Assembly: GCF_024171565.1 (NCBI RefSeq)
Contig: NZ_JALJZZ010000005.1
Location: forward strand, 62,001-126,000
Direction of reading: 5' to 3'
DNA: 64,000 nt
Source of the DNA: Okibacterium sp. HSC-33S16
GTDB taxonomy: Bacteria > Actinomycetota > Actinomycetes > Actinomycetales > Microbacteriaceae
A model generated the notes under the pieces. It saw nothing but the letters and a program-made list of their open reading frames with translations. It did no database searches and was not told where the DNA came from. Positions 1-7,974 of the stretch are shown piece by piece; the stretch's first letter is position 1; every line of letters starts with the position of its first letter. The translations under genes were made by a program, and so were the position numbers.

Positions 1-1017
1 ATGTTCATCATCCTGCGGTTCCTCCTCGGTGTCACCGAGGCCGGACTGTTCCCCGGTGTCATCATGTTCCTGGCGGAGTGGTTCCCCAACAAGGTGCGCG
101 TGCAGATGTTCGCGATCTTCTACCTGGCCCAGCCCTTCTCACAGATGATCGGCGCCCCGCTCAGCGGTGGGCTGATCAGCTTCGGTGACACTGTGACGCC
201 GTGGCACGGCTGGCAGGTCATGTTCTTCACCGAGGGCATGCTGGCGATCCTCGCCGGCATCGCCGCACTCTTCTTCCTTGTGAACAGTCCGCAGAAGGCG
301 AAGTTCCTCAACCAGGAAGAAAAGGATGCCTTAACAGATGTCATGGCCAGGGAAGACACCGTCCGTACCGAAGACGGCCCGTCAGGCATCTGGCGCGCGA
401 TGTCGAGCTGGAAGGTGTGGTACTTCACCATCATCTACTTCTGCCTCCAGATCGCCGTTTACGGCACCACGTTCTACCTCCCGCAGCAGGTCTCCGGCCT
501 GATCGGTCAGGACGTCGGCTGGCAGGTTGGACTTGTCTCGGCCATCCCGTGGCTCGTCGGCCTCTTCGCCTGCTACATCGTCGGGAGGAACGCATCGACC
601 ATCAGGTTCCGTCGCAACTGGGGATCGCTGTTCTACATCTTCACCGGTCTCTCGATCTTCGGTTCGGCTTGGGCTGGCGCGAACAACCTGCCTTTCGTCG
701 GCATCCTGTTCATCACCCTCGCGGTCGCCAGCTTCCTCTCGGTTGGTCCGATCACCTGGTCGTACCCGACGGCGTTCCTCACCGGAACTGCCGCGGCCGC
801 CGGAATCGGTCTCATCAACTCGCTGGGAAACCTGGGTGGCTTCGTCGCACCGATCATGCGCACGAGCTTCAATGAGACAGCGCCCACCGAGAGTGGCATC
901 TGGGGCATCGTCTCGCTCGGTGTCTTCGCGTTCCTCGCCGCCGCGATGATGTACTGCACCCGGTTCTTCAAGGCACGCGCTGACGCGCTGCTCGAGGAGG
1001 CTCCGCCGGTTCATTAA
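1..1017 (+). CDS. MFS transporter, anion:cation symporter type (5' end outside window)
   Basis: The reading frame is open from base 1 and ends at TAA 1015-1017, so the N-terminus lies outside the window; roughly the first 90-100 residues of a ~430-aa carrier are missing. The visible start reads RFLLGVTEAGLFPG, the conserved Arg/Gly/Glu stretch around TM4 of MFS carriers for organic anions such as galactonate, glucarate and threonate. About eight hydrophobic helices follow, with a hydrophilic central loop near residues 95-130. The neighbours are sugar-acid and tetrose-phosphate enzymes, so import of a sugar acid is the natural guess, but the substrate cannot be read from sequence. It is convergent with the GntR regulator and has its own terminator. 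Confidence 0.8.
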   Translation: MFIILRFLLGVTEAGLFPGVIMFLAEWFPNKVRVQMFAIFYLAQPFSQMIGAPLSGGLISFGDTVTPWHGWQVMFFTEGMLAILAGIAALFFLVNSPQKAKFLNQEEKDALTDVMAREDTVRTEDGPSGIWRAMSSWKVWYFTIIYFCLQIAVYGTTFYLPQQVSGLIGQDVGWQVGLVSAIPWLVGLFACYIVGRNASTIRFRRNWGSLFYIFTGLSIFGSAWAGANNLPFVGILFITLAVASFLSVGPITWSYPTAFLTGTAAAAGIGLINSLGNLGGFVAPIMRTSFNETAPTESGIWGIVSLGVFAFLAAAMMYCTRFFKARADALLEEAPPVH

Positions 1018-1034
1018 TCGAAGAAGCTACAGAG

Positions 1035-1070
1035 AAAGCGGGCCGGTTCCATCGGGAACCGGCCCGCTTT
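1035..1070 (+). terminator. Rho-independent terminator of the MFS gene
   Basis: Perfect 16-bp inverted repeat, 1035-1050 against 1055-1070, with a 4-nt ATCG loop. The stem core is GGGCCGGTTCC. The left arm starts AAA and the right arm ends TTT, so it could work in both directions. It lies 17 bp after the MFS stop codon. Confidence 0.85.
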
Positions 1071-1192
1071 GTCATTTATGAAGAGCGGATGCCACGGGGC
1101 ACCTCGTCCTCCAACGCGACTTCCTGTGGTCGAGGCAGCCAATGCAGCGAAGTGCCGTCAGGAATCCGTTGTGCACGTGGCAAATACCGACG

Positions 1193-1462
1193 CTATCGAC
1201 CAGTGTCGCGTCCGTGAGCAAAATGTCCTATTCCCAGAACGACGAGCCCTACCACCACTCCGAACATCGCTGTGGTCATCACCACTGCGTCCGCCGGGAG
1301 CATTGCACAGGCCGCCGGCGAATCGTCATACGGACAAGTCCGCCACGGCTGGAAGAAGTAGATGACGCTCATGATCGGCGAAACAAGTGCGATACCGGTC
1401 CCCACCAGTGTGACAAGGGTCTTCCGAGTTTGCGTCAGAGGTGCATCGTATGCGGCCGACAA
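1193..1462 (-). CDS. Small two-TM membrane protein, unknown function
   Basis: An 89-aa frame with a TTG start and TAG stop. It has two clear hydrophobic helices, about residues 16-37 (LVGTGIALVSPIMSVIYFF) and 58-79 (AVVMTTAMFGVVVGLVVLGI). They are joined by a polar loop with two cysteines (TCPYDDSPAACA) that could form a disulfide outside the cytoplasm. No good Shine-Dalgarno precedes the TTG. The helix pattern makes it more credible than the overlapping opposite-strand frames. I do not recognise a family. It sits between the MFS gene and the end of the GntR gene. Confidence 0.45.
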   Translation of the reverse strand: MSAAYDAPLTQTRKTLVTLVGTGIALVSPIMSVIYFFQPWRTCPYDDSPAACAMLPADAVVMTTAMFGVVVGLVVLGIGHFAHGRDTGR

Positions 1463-1496
1463 AATCCGTCGGGTACGCCGTCCCGTGACCGTTTGG

Positions 1497-2216
1497 TTAG
1501 TGAGAGTGAGCGTCAGAGCGTGAGCGGAAGCGCACCTTCTCGATGTGGTCGCGCATCGCGGCAGCGGCCTCTTCGGGCTGTCCGCTCCGGAACGCGTCGA
1601 TGATGCGCGTGTGCTCGACCACGGCGTCCTCGGCGTCGGTCACACCGCTGAGGACCGTCTGCCGCATCCGGTGCACTCGGGTGGAGATGACCTCAGACAT
1701 GTCGATGAGGAACGGGTTGTTCGTCCCCTCGAAGATCAGGTGGTGGAAAGTCCAGTCCACCGTGAAGTATTCGCGAAGGAGGGCAACCGAGAGGGTTCCT
1801 GCTGCCGCGGCGGCACGCACCTTCTCAGTGACGGCCCGGTGCTGCTCAAGTGCCGCTTCGAGCCGGGGCACGAGACTGTCCGAGTGCCGCGCTGCGAGCT
1901 CCGCAGCACCACCCTCGAGCACGATACGCGTGTCGAAGAGCGACTCGAGCTGGCTGTCGGTGATTTGTGGGGCGACCCGGTACCCCTTGAGCGGTTCGCG
2001 GGTGACGAGCCCGGTGCGCTCGAGCTGAACCAGTGCTTCGCGCACCGGGGTCGGCGATACCTTGAGGTCACGGGCGATGGCGTCGATCGACAACCGGGTC
2101 CCGGGGGCGACGGCCTGGCCGACGAGCATATCGAGGACGAGGTCGTAGACGCGATCACGCAGCCCTTTGCGCTCGATCGTGACGGTTTCACCGAGTGGGT
2201 ACGTGGTTTCAGACAT
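1497..2216 (-). CDS. GntR-family regulator, FadR/FCD subfamily
   Basis: A 239-aa regulator. The N-terminal winged helix includes LSIDAIARDLKVSPTPVREALVQLERTGLV. The C-terminal all-helical FCD ligand domain has His residues of the usual metal/ligand site (DWTFHHLIFEGTNNP and the later AMRDHIEK). The ATG at 2214-2216 was chosen because GAGGAG lies 5 nt upstream; an in-frame ATG at 2288 would add 24 residues without a ribosome site. It is the last gene of the leftward operon, and its start overlaps the end of the isomerase gene by 8 bp, implying translational coupling. FCD regulators commonly sense small organic acids, so it probably controls this locus, with candidate operators at 5312-5321 and 6307-6319. 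Confidence 0.88.
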   Translation of the reverse strand: MSETTYPLGETVTIERKGLRDRVYDLVLDMLVGQAVAPGTRLSIDAIARDLKVSPTPVREALVQLERTGLVTREPLKGYRVAPQITDSQLESLFDTRIVLEGGAAELAARHSDSLVPRLEAALEQHRAVTEKVRAAAAAGTLSVALLREYFTVDWTFHHLIFEGTNNPFLIDMSEVISTRVHRMRQTVLSGVTDAEDAVVEHTRIIDAFRSGQPEEAAAAMRDHIEKVRFRSRSDAHSH

Positions 2217-3042
2217 TCGTTCTCCTCGGGACGTCGTTACCGAGGGTATCAGCGCGCCCAAGTGCGTTTGCCGCCGTGACCGCCTCATCGAGGATCACCG
2301 ACACCGCTTGGGGGTCGTGCGCGAATCGGCCCAGGAAGATCCCGTCGACGCTGTCGGCGATCTGGCTGAGGAGACCGGGTCCGGCGCTGCCACCGTAGAT
2401 GACCGCGGACGCCGGAAAGTCGGTGAGGGAGCGAACGTGCTCGCGCAGTGCTGAGCACACGGTTCGAATGTAGTCGGGAGAGGCGGGCTCGGGAGCGCCG
2501 ATGGCCCAGTGTGGCTCGTAGGCGACGATCACCCGGCCGCTGACGCCGGAGCGCCGACTCGGTTCAAGTGCTGACTCGATTTGCCCGATGCAGTCGGCGA
2601 TAGCGGCGTCGGTCGTGGTGCGTTCAGCCTCGCCGATGCAGAGCACCGGGTCGAGACCATTGCGCAGGGCTGCCGTGGTCTTGGCCGCGACGACCTCGGG
2701 CGTCTCGCCGAACAGGCGGCGACGCTCGGCGTGGCCCACTTCGACCACCCGACAGCCAAGCTCGGCGATCTCCGCTCCGCTGACCTCACCGGTCAATGCA
2801 CCGGAGTCTTCGGTGCTCAAATCCTGCGCGCCGACAAGCGCAAGGGAACCGAGGGTCTCCACCGCCGCTGGCACCGAGAGATAGGTGGGGATGACAAACA
2901 GCTCCACCGTGCCGCCGGAGATCGCCGGGTGGGTCCCGGCGATCTCGGCGACGCTCCGGCACCACTCGACGGTGCGAGCGTGGCTGAAGTACATCTTGTG
3001 GCTCGTCCCGATCAGGAACCGGGGCGAGCCGGGCGTTGACAT
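2209..3042 (-). CDS. Triosephosphate-isomerase-like tetrulose-phosphate isomerase
   Basis: A 277-aa TIM-barrel protein with the complete triosephosphate isomerase catalytic set: Lys16 (GTSHKMYF), His104 (VEVGHAERR), Glu176 (VAYEPHWAIG) and the phosphate loop YGGSAGPG. The N-terminal GTSHKMYF differs from the GNWKMN of glycolytic TpiA. It resembles the EryH/LerI branch that isomerises L-erythrulose 1-phosphate to D-erythrulose 4-phosphate. The stop codon TGA of the RpiB-like gene shares a base with this ATG (TGATG), and its own stop overlaps the gntR start. Pairing with an RpiB homologue and a dihydroxyacetone-kinase homologue is the known arrangement for erythritol/threitol-type catabolism. 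A role as a second glycolytic TPI is less likely. Confidence 0.82.
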   Translation of the reverse strand: MSTPGSPRFLIGTSHKMYFSHARTVEWCRSVAEIAGTHPAISGGTVELFVIPTYLSVPAAVETLGSLALVGAQDLSTEDSGALTGEVSGAEIAELGCRVVEVGHAERRRLFGETPEVVAAKTTAALRNGLDPVLCIGEAERTTTDAAIADCIGQIESALEPSRRSGVSGRVIVAYEPHWAIGAPEPASPDYIRTVCSALREHVRSLTDFPASAVIYGGSAGPGLLSQIADSVDGIFLGRFAHDPQAVSVILDEAVTAANALGRADTLGNDVPRRTNV

Positions 3043-3500
3043 CAGACGCCTTCGTAGCTGCAGATCTCCTGCACCTTGTCGTTCGAGGCGCTCGACTCGT
3101 CAAAGGTGTAGGTGAGCCACTCGCGCACGAGGCGACGAGCGAGTTCGATACCGACCACGCGCTGGCCCATGCAGAGCACCTGCGCGTTGTTCGACAGCAC
3201 GGCACGCTCGACCGAGAAGCCGTCGTGAGCCGTGACGGCACGAACGCCGGCGACCTTGTTGGCGGCAATGGCGACGCCGAGACCGGTACCGCAGATCAGC
3301 AGCGCACGGTCAGCTTCGCCGCGGGCAACCATTTCGGCGGCGGCGATCGCAATTGTCGGGTAGTTGGTGTGCCCGTCGGCGTTGACGCCGACGTCGGTCA
3401 CGGATGCAACGAGGTCGTTGGCCTCGAGGTCAGCCTTCAGGCGTTCCTTGTATTCGTATCCTGCGTCGTCACAGCCGACGACAATGCGTAGTGCACTCAT
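3042..3500 (-). CDS. RpiB/LacAB-family sugar-phosphate isomerase (D-erythrulose-4-phosphate isomerase type)
   Basis: A 152-aa RpiB-family protein. The motif [13 protein letters not shown] places the catalytic-base Cys at residue 70, as in E. coli RpiB, whereas mycobacterial RpiB has Ser there. DDAGYEYK near residues 11-18 corresponds to the substrate-binding DHAG segment, with the usual His replaced by Asp-Ala; this fits the variant members (EryI/DerI) that act on four-carbon phosphates. The ATG at 3498-3500 follows AAAGGAG with 7-nt spacing. It lies 28 bp after the DhaK-DhaL gene and is coupled to the TIM-like gene. Inferred step: D-erythrulose 4-phosphate to D-erythrose 4-phosphate, feeding the pentose phosphate pathway. 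Confidence 0.85.
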   Translation of the reverse strand: MSALRIVVGCDDAGYEYKERLKADLEANDLVASVTDVGVNADGHTNYPTIAIAAAEMVARGEADRALLICGTGLGVAIAANKVAGVRAVTAHDGFSVERAVLSNNAQVLCMGQRVVGIELARRLVREWLTYTFDESSASNDKVQEICSYEGV

Positions 3501-3528
3501 TGTGTTGCTCCTTTAGTGGGATAAAGAT

Positions 3529-5268
3529 TTATGACTCGGATGCTGCGCGCAGCACCTCGAGGACGGCCGCCGCAATCAGCGACAGCGAGATCGCACCCGG
3601 GTCAGCGACGCCGAGGGCCTTTTCGCCGTGCGAGCGAGCCCGGCCCATACCCGGCATCATGTCCGCGGTGCCGTCCGCTGCGGTTTTCGCGGCTGAACTG
3701 GCGGCCGACCATGCCTCAATCAGGCTATCTCCGGCGCCGACACGTTCGCTGAGAGTCTCGGCGAACGGTACGAGCGAGTCGACCATGGTCTTGTCGCCGA
3801 CCTTGGCCTTGCCGAAGTCCATCACGGCCTGCTTGGCCGCATCGAGCCCCTCGGCAACGGCTGTCGCGTCGACGGCTGCCGTGTTGTCGAGCCGCTCACC
3901 AATGGTGCGGAGGATGACGCCCCAGATCGCTCCGGAGGTGCCACCGCCCTTGTTCGACCAGGCGTCAGCCGCTGAAGCGAGCACACTCTGCGCACCGGCG
4001 TCCTTGGCCAGGGTGGCGCGTGCAGCCTCGGCTCCGGCGTGCGAGCCGCGCTTCATGCCGATGCCGTGGTCTCCGTCTCCAGCAATGGCGTCGATGCGGC
4101 CCAGTTCATCGGCGCTCTCGTCGATGACGGCCATGACGGCGTCGAGCGCCTTCACAATTGTGCTGGCCGCACGCCGGGACTCGTCGCTTGCTTCAGGGAT
4201 GACCTCTTCGGCAACCGAATCGTCGATCTCGCCGCGCTGGACGAGGGAAGCGGTGTCCACCGATCCAGTGCGGAAGGCGGGGGTGTCGGCCGGGGCGTTC
4301 CAGAGGGTTTCAAGTTCGTCGTCAAGCCAGAGCAGGGTGAGCGACACACCGGCCATGTCGAAGCTCGTGCAGAACTCGCCCACCTGCGGGTCGACGATCT
4401 CGACGCCGGCGTTCTCGAGCAGCTCGGCGACCCGGGCGAAGACGATGTAGAGCTCCTCGTTTTTGACCGAACCCAGTCCGTTGAGGATCGGGACGACGCG
4501 AGAGCCCTGGACGGTGACGCCCTCGGGGATCTCCTGCTCGACGAGCAGCCGCTCGATGAAGAGGTCGGCGAGGCCGTCAGCGCTCGGGATGTCGACCTCG
4601 TCGATACCCGGCTCGCCGTGGATACCCAGGCCGATGGCCATCCGTCCCTCCGGGACAGAGAAGAGGGGCTCCTCGGCGCCGGGGAGGGTGCAGCCGGTGA
4701 AGGCAACGCCCATCGACCGGGTGCGGTCGTTTGCGAGGATCGCCGCGCGCTCGACGCCGTCGATGTCGTAACCGGCGGCCGCAGCGGCTCCGGCCACCTT
4801 GAACACGGTGAGGTCACCGGCGATGCCGCGGCGGCGTTCCTTCTCGGTCGCCGGAGCGCTGAAGATGTCATCGGTCACCGTGACCGTGCGGCAGTCAATG
4901 CCCTCGGCACGGAGCTTGTCCTGCGCCTCGGTGAAGTGCAGCACATCTCCGGCGTAGTTCCCGTAGCTGAGCAGGATGCCCCGGCCCTGGTCACTGGCGC
5001 GGGCGACAGACTCAACCTGCTGGGCGGATGGCGATGCGAAGAGGTTTCCCATCGCGGCGCCGTGCGCGAGTCCGTGGCCGACCAGTCCGCCGAACGCGGG
5101 GTAGTGACCGGATCCGCCGCCGATGACGAGCGACACAGTGGGTTCTTCGGAGCGCGTCGAGCGGGTGACACCGCCGGCGACCTTCCGGACCCATCGTCCG
5201 TTCGCGCGGACGAAGCCGTCCGTCATCTCGTCTGCAAAGTTCTCGGGTTCGTTCCAGAGTCGGGTCAT
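3529..5268 (-). CDS. DhaK-DhaL fusion kinase (dihydroxyacetone/erythrulose kinase type)
   Basis: A 579-aa single-chain ATP-dependent kinase. Residues about 1-330 form the DhaK domain, with the covalent substrate-binding histidine at His217 in GLGIHGEPG. Residues about 365-579 form the DhaL nucleotide domain, with the Asp-rich Mg-ATP motif AGDGDHGIGM (396-405) and GDKTMVD. ATP-dependent enzymes of this layout phosphorylate dihydroxyacetone or, in tetritol pathways, D- or L-erythrulose. Two sugar-phosphate isomerases follow directly, so erythrulose is the better guess. GAGGAAG precedes the ATG at 5266-5268. A perfect 10-bp palindrome lies 44-53 bp upstream of the start codon. No DhaM phosphotransferase partner is present, consistent with ATP use. 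Confidence 0.88.
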   Translation of the reverse strand: MTRLWNEPENFADEMTDGFVRANGRWVRKVAGGVTRSTRSEEPTVSLVIGGGSGHYPAFGGLVGHGLAHGAAMGNLFASPSAQQVESVARASDQGRGILLSYGNYAGDVLHFTEAQDKLRAEGIDCRTVTVTDDIFSAPATEKERRRGIAGDLTVFKVAGAAAAAGYDIDGVERAAILANDRTRSMGVAFTGCTLPGAEEPLFSVPEGRMAIGLGIHGEPGIDEVDIPSADGLADLFIERLLVEQEIPEGVTVQGSRVVPILNGLGSVKNEELYIVFARVAELLENAGVEIVDPQVGEFCTSFDMAGVSLTLLWLDDELETLWNAPADTPAFRTGSVDTASLVQRGEIDDSVAEEVIPEASDESRRAASTIVKALDAVMAVIDESADELGRIDAIAGDGDHGIGMKRGSHAGAEAARATLAKDAGAQSVLASAADAWSNKGGGTSGAIWGVILRTIGERLDNTAAVDATAVAEGLDAAKQAVMDFGKAKVGDKTMVDSLVPFAETLSERVGAGDSLIEAWSAASSAAKTAADGTADMMPGMGRARSHGEKALGVADPGAISLSLIAAAVLEVLRAASES

Positions 5269-5311
5269 AGCATTCTTCCTCGCCGTTGAGTACGTCGGTG
5301 GTCGAACACAA

Positions 5312-5321
5312 TCCTATAGGA
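5312..5321. promoter_or_regulatory. Palindrome TCCTATAGGA, candidate GntR operator
   Basis: A perfect 10-bp palindrome in the 79-bp gap between the dehydrogenase stop and the DhaK-DhaL start. Its position suits an operator for the leftward kinase-isomerase-gntR transcript. It does not match the other candidate at 6307-6319, so assignment to this GntR protein is only inferred. Confidence 0.4.
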
Positions 5322-5347
5322 AATACGACCCGAGCGCGAGGAAAACT

Positions 5348-6262
5348 TTAGGAGGCGCGAGAGGGTGCGACCACCCGGATGACCGACGAGTCGTCGGCCG
5401 CGCCCAGTCCCTGCGCCTGGCCGAGCAGGAAGAGCTGTTCAGCGGCAGCCGCAACCGGTGACGGCAGCCCGGCGGCCCGCGCCGCCTTGGAGACGATGCC
5501 CATGTCCTTAACGAAAATATCGAGGCGACTCAGCACCTCTGCGCCCTCCTCGTCGTAGGCCTGGAGCATCCGCGGTCCTCGGTTGGAGAGCATGAACGAG
5601 CCCGCGGCGCCGGCCTCGAGGGCGGGCAGCGCGCTGGCCGGATCGAGACCGAGTGACTCGGCGAGCGCGAGCGCTTCGGCTGCCGCGGCAATGTGCACAC
5701 CGCAGAGCAACTGGTTGACAGTCTTCATGGCCTGGCCGTCACCGGGCTTACCGCCAACGACGGTGAGTGTAGAGGCAAGGAGATCAAGAACAGGACGTGC
5801 TCGCTCCAGCGGTCCGGATTCAGCCCCGACGACGATGAGCAAATCGCCCTCTCCCGCGCGGACGGGCCCGCCGGAGAGGGGCGCATCGACCAGGTCGACA
5901 CCGTATTCCGCAAGACGTTTGACCGTCGACGGAATGGCATCCGCTCCAATGGTGCTGGTGAGGATCACGACGCTTCCCGAAGCGAGAACGGAGGCCACGC
6001 CGTTCGGGCCGAAGAGTGCGTCGTCGAGCTGTGCGCTGTTGCGGACAGCCACCAGGAGGATGTCGGCCGACGAGGCGGCGTCGCGTGCGGAGTCGAAGCA
6101 CTCGACGCCCTGATCAACGGCGAGCGCCATGCGTTTCTCGTCGAAGTCATAGGCGCGAACGGACAATTTCGTGGCGAGGCGGGTGGCCATGGGAAGCCCC
6201 ATGGCGCCGAGGCCGAGGATGGCGACGACGGGAGATTCCGTCGCTGCAGGTGTCGTAGTCAT
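5348..6262 (-). CDS. NAD(P)-dependent beta-hydroxyacid dehydrogenase (L-threonate/D-erythronate dehydrogenase type)
   Basis: A 304-aa enzyme of the 3-hydroxyisobutyrate/6-phosphogluconate dehydrogenase family. It shows the Rossmann motif GLGAMG (17-22), the substrate segment DAPLSGGP (126-133) and catalytic Lys180 in GDGQAMKTVNQLL, followed by the all-helical C-terminal domain. The ATG at 6260-6262 follows GGAG with 7-nt spacing. Family members next to DUF1537 kinases (LtnD, DenD) oxidise four-carbon sugar acids at C2. Tartronate semialdehyde reductase is the main alternative. It is divergent from the acid-sugar kinase across a 122-bp shared control region and may be co-transcribed with the downstream kinase operon. 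Confidence 0.82.
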   Translation of the reverse strand: MTTTPAATESPVVAILGLGAMGLPMATRLATKLSVRAYDFDEKRMALAVDQGVECFDSARDAASSADILLVAVRNSAQLDDALFGPNGVASVLASGSVVILTSTIGADAIPSTVKRLAEYGVDLVDAPLSGGPVRAGEGDLLIVVGAESGPLERARPVLDLLASTLTVVGGKPGDGQAMKTVNQLLCGVHIAAAAEALALAESLGLDPASALPALEAGAAGSFMLSNRGPRMLQAYDEEGAEVLSRLDIFVKDMGIVSKAARAAGLPSPVAAAAEQLFLLGQAQGLGAADDSSVIRVVAPSRAS

Positions 6263-6306
6263 TCCTGATCTCCAGTTCCGCGTTGCCGCCCGGGTGGATC
6301 AGCGGC

Positions 6307-6330
6307 GATGGAGGCCATCTTATATATTTG
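6307..6330. promoter_or_regulatory. Inverted repeat plus AT-rich element in divergent promoter region
   Basis: GATGG-AGG-CCATC (6307-6319) is directly followed by TATATAT (6321-6327), the most AT-rich point of the 122-bp gap between the divergent dehydrogenase and kinase genes. The spaced TGG...CCA geometry is compatible with a FadR-type GntR site. On the minus strand a possible -10 TATATA lies 18 bp after TTCTGG. Weak but positionally sensible. Confidence 0.3.
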
Positions 6331-6384
6331 CCCTTACCCAACATCCAGAATCGGCGCCAGGTGACGCGGAGCGGGGAAGAAATC

Positions 6385-7854
6385 ATGAGCCCAGTACAGG
6401 ACGCGTCCTCCGGTCGCAGCCGATCGGAACTTGCAGCCGGGCTTCCCCCGGTACTCACGGTGCCCAACGCGCGGCAGAAAATCACCGACGCGAACGCCGC
6501 CGGGAACCGCTGGGTCATCGTTCTCGACGACGACCCGACCGGGAGCCAGACGGTTCACAACACTCCCGTGCTCACCAGTTGGAGCGCCGAGGACCTGGCG
6601 TGGGCGTTCGACCAGCCGGGCCGCGGATTCTTCATCCTCACGAACACCCGCGGTTTCAACGATGCTGAGGCGCGCGAGCGCGTGTCGGAGGTGGCCGAAG
6701 CGATTGAGCGGGCCGCTGAGCTGCGCGGCGCTGAGGTCGCGCTGATCGCCCGCGGTGACTCGACCCTGCGCGGGCACTACCCGCTCGAGACGGACGTGCT
6801 CGTGGACCGGGCGCGGGAGGCAGGCACGCCGTTCAACGCGCTGCTGTTGGCCCCCGCATACTTCGCGGCTGGACGTGTGACCGTGGACGACGTGCACTAC
6901 GTCGGCACAGGCGACACCTTCGTGCCAGTGGGCGAGTCGAACTATGCCAGGGACGCGACCTTCGGGTTCTCGGCCTCGACGCTTCCCGCCTACATCGAGG
7001 AGAAGACGAAGGGCAGGATCCGGGCAACCGACGTGCTGAGCATCACCCTTGACGACATCCGAACCGGTGGACCTGAGCGGGTCAGGGATCTCCTGCTCGG
7101 CTGCAGCGATGCGCAACCCGTTGCGGTCAACCTGCTCGACGAGGCTGACCTCGACGTCGTCGTGCTTGGTGTCCTGGCGGCCGAGGCGCAGGGCGGTCGG
7201 TTCCTCGTCCGCGGCGGCCCCTCGTTCCCTGGGGCAAGACTCGGCATCGCCGCTCGTGGACCGCTCAACCACGACGAGATCTTCTCGGCAGGTGCCCGAC
7301 CCGGTCATGGCCTGATCGTCGTGGGATCGCACGTGGAGCTCACCACCCGGCAGGTCTCGCACCTCCACGCCACGGTGGCTGATGTCGAAACCATCGTGCT
7401 CGACGTGCCGCGACTTCTCGACGCGACGACGGCCGACGACGAGTTCGACCGTTGTGCGGCAGCTCTGATCGATGCGCTCGGGCGCACGGACACCCTGCTC
7501 GCCTCGAGTCGTGAACAGATCATCGGGGATTCAGGCCACTCGAGCCTCGTCATCGCCCAAACGGTGTCATCGGCACTCGTTCGGTTGACCGCCCGCGCGG
7601 TGAGTGACGCACCGCCGGCGTGGGTTATTGCGAAGGGCGGCATCACCTCAAGCGACGTCGCGACAGATGGGCTGCGGATCCGTCGGGCGAAAGTCGCCGG
7701 CCAGCTCTTCCCGGGCATCGTGTCGGTATGGCTTCACGCTGGCGAGGACGACCCGGCACTCAGCGGACTGCCGTACATCGTGTTCGCCGGAAACGTCGGT
7801 TCAGACGAGTCCCTGGCCGATGCGGTGACCATCCTCCGCGGCCGTGTCCGTTAG
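6385..7854 (+). CDS. Four-carbon acid-sugar kinase (DUF1537 family)
   Basis: A 489-aa two-domain kinase. The signature LDDDPTGSQ lies at residues 47-55, followed by RGDSTLRGHYPLE, which together define the N-terminal substrate domain. The C-terminal nucleotide domain carries VIAKGGITSSDVA. Characterised members phosphorylate 3-oxo-tetronates, D-threonate or D-erythronate, or 3-oxo-isoapionate. The ATG at 6385 was chosen because GGGGAAG lies just upstream; a longer frame from 6283 would run through the promoter region. It is divergent from the dehydrogenase, which would supply a keto-acid substrate. The usual decarboxylase/aldolase partner (OtnC) and isomerase (OtnI) are not in the window and could lie beyond the left edge. 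Confidence 0.85.
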   Translation: MSPVQDASSGRSRSELAAGLPPVLTVPNARQKITDANAAGNRWVIVLDDDPTGSQTVHNTPVLTSWSAEDLAWAFDQPGRGFFILTNTRGFNDAEARERVSEVAEAIERAAELRGAEVALIARGDSTLRGHYPLETDVLVDRAREAGTPFNALLLAPAYFAAGRVTVDDVHYVGTGDTFVPVGESNYARDATFGFSASTLPAYIEEKTKGRIRATDVLSITLDDIRTGGPERVRDLLLGCSDAQPVAVNLLDEADLDVVVLGVLAAEAQGGRFLVRGGPSFPGARLGIAARGPLNHDEIFSAGARPGHGLIVVGSHVELTTRQVSHLHATVADVETIVLDVPRLLDATTADDEFDRCAAALIDALGRTDTLLASSREQIIGDSGHSSLVIAQTVSSALVRLTARAVSDAPPAWVIAKGGITSSDVATDGLRIRRAKVAGQLFPGIVSVWLHAGEDDPALSGLPYIVFAGNVGSDESLADAVTILRGRVR

Positions 7855-7887
7855 CCGCACGAATTAGTCCCCCAAAAATAAATCGAC

Positions 7888-7920
7888 GAACCTGGAATAG
7901 CCACGATGGCTGCTCGGTTC
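7888..7920 (+). terminator. Nested hairpin after the acid-sugar kinase
   Basis: An outer stem GAACC/GGTTC (7888-7892, 7916-7920) encloses AGCCA-CGA-TGGCT (7899-7911). It lies 34 bp after the kinase stop and just before the TetR operator. There is no U-tract, so termination is plausible but weakly supported. Confidence 0.35.
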
Positions 7921-7928
7921 CATCCTTC

Positions 7929-7943
7929 AAGACGACCGGTCTA
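7929..7943. promoter_or_regulatory. TetR operator O1 (autoregulation)
   Basis: AAGACGACCGGTCTA, an inverted repeat of AAGAC/GTCTA around a GACCG spacer, 31 bp before the tetR ATG. The same 14 bases recur at 8606-8619 upstream of the next gene, the pattern expected for a TetR regulator that controls itself and its neighbours. Confidence 0.72.
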
Positions 7944-7974
7944 ATCCAACCCGGTCTCAGAAAAGGACTGCACC

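Noticed and set aside
2209-3042. Glycolytic triosephosphate isomerase tpiA
   Set aside because: The catalytic set is present, but the N-terminal motif and the operon partners fit the tetrulose-phosphate branch; tpiA normally sits with gap and pgk.
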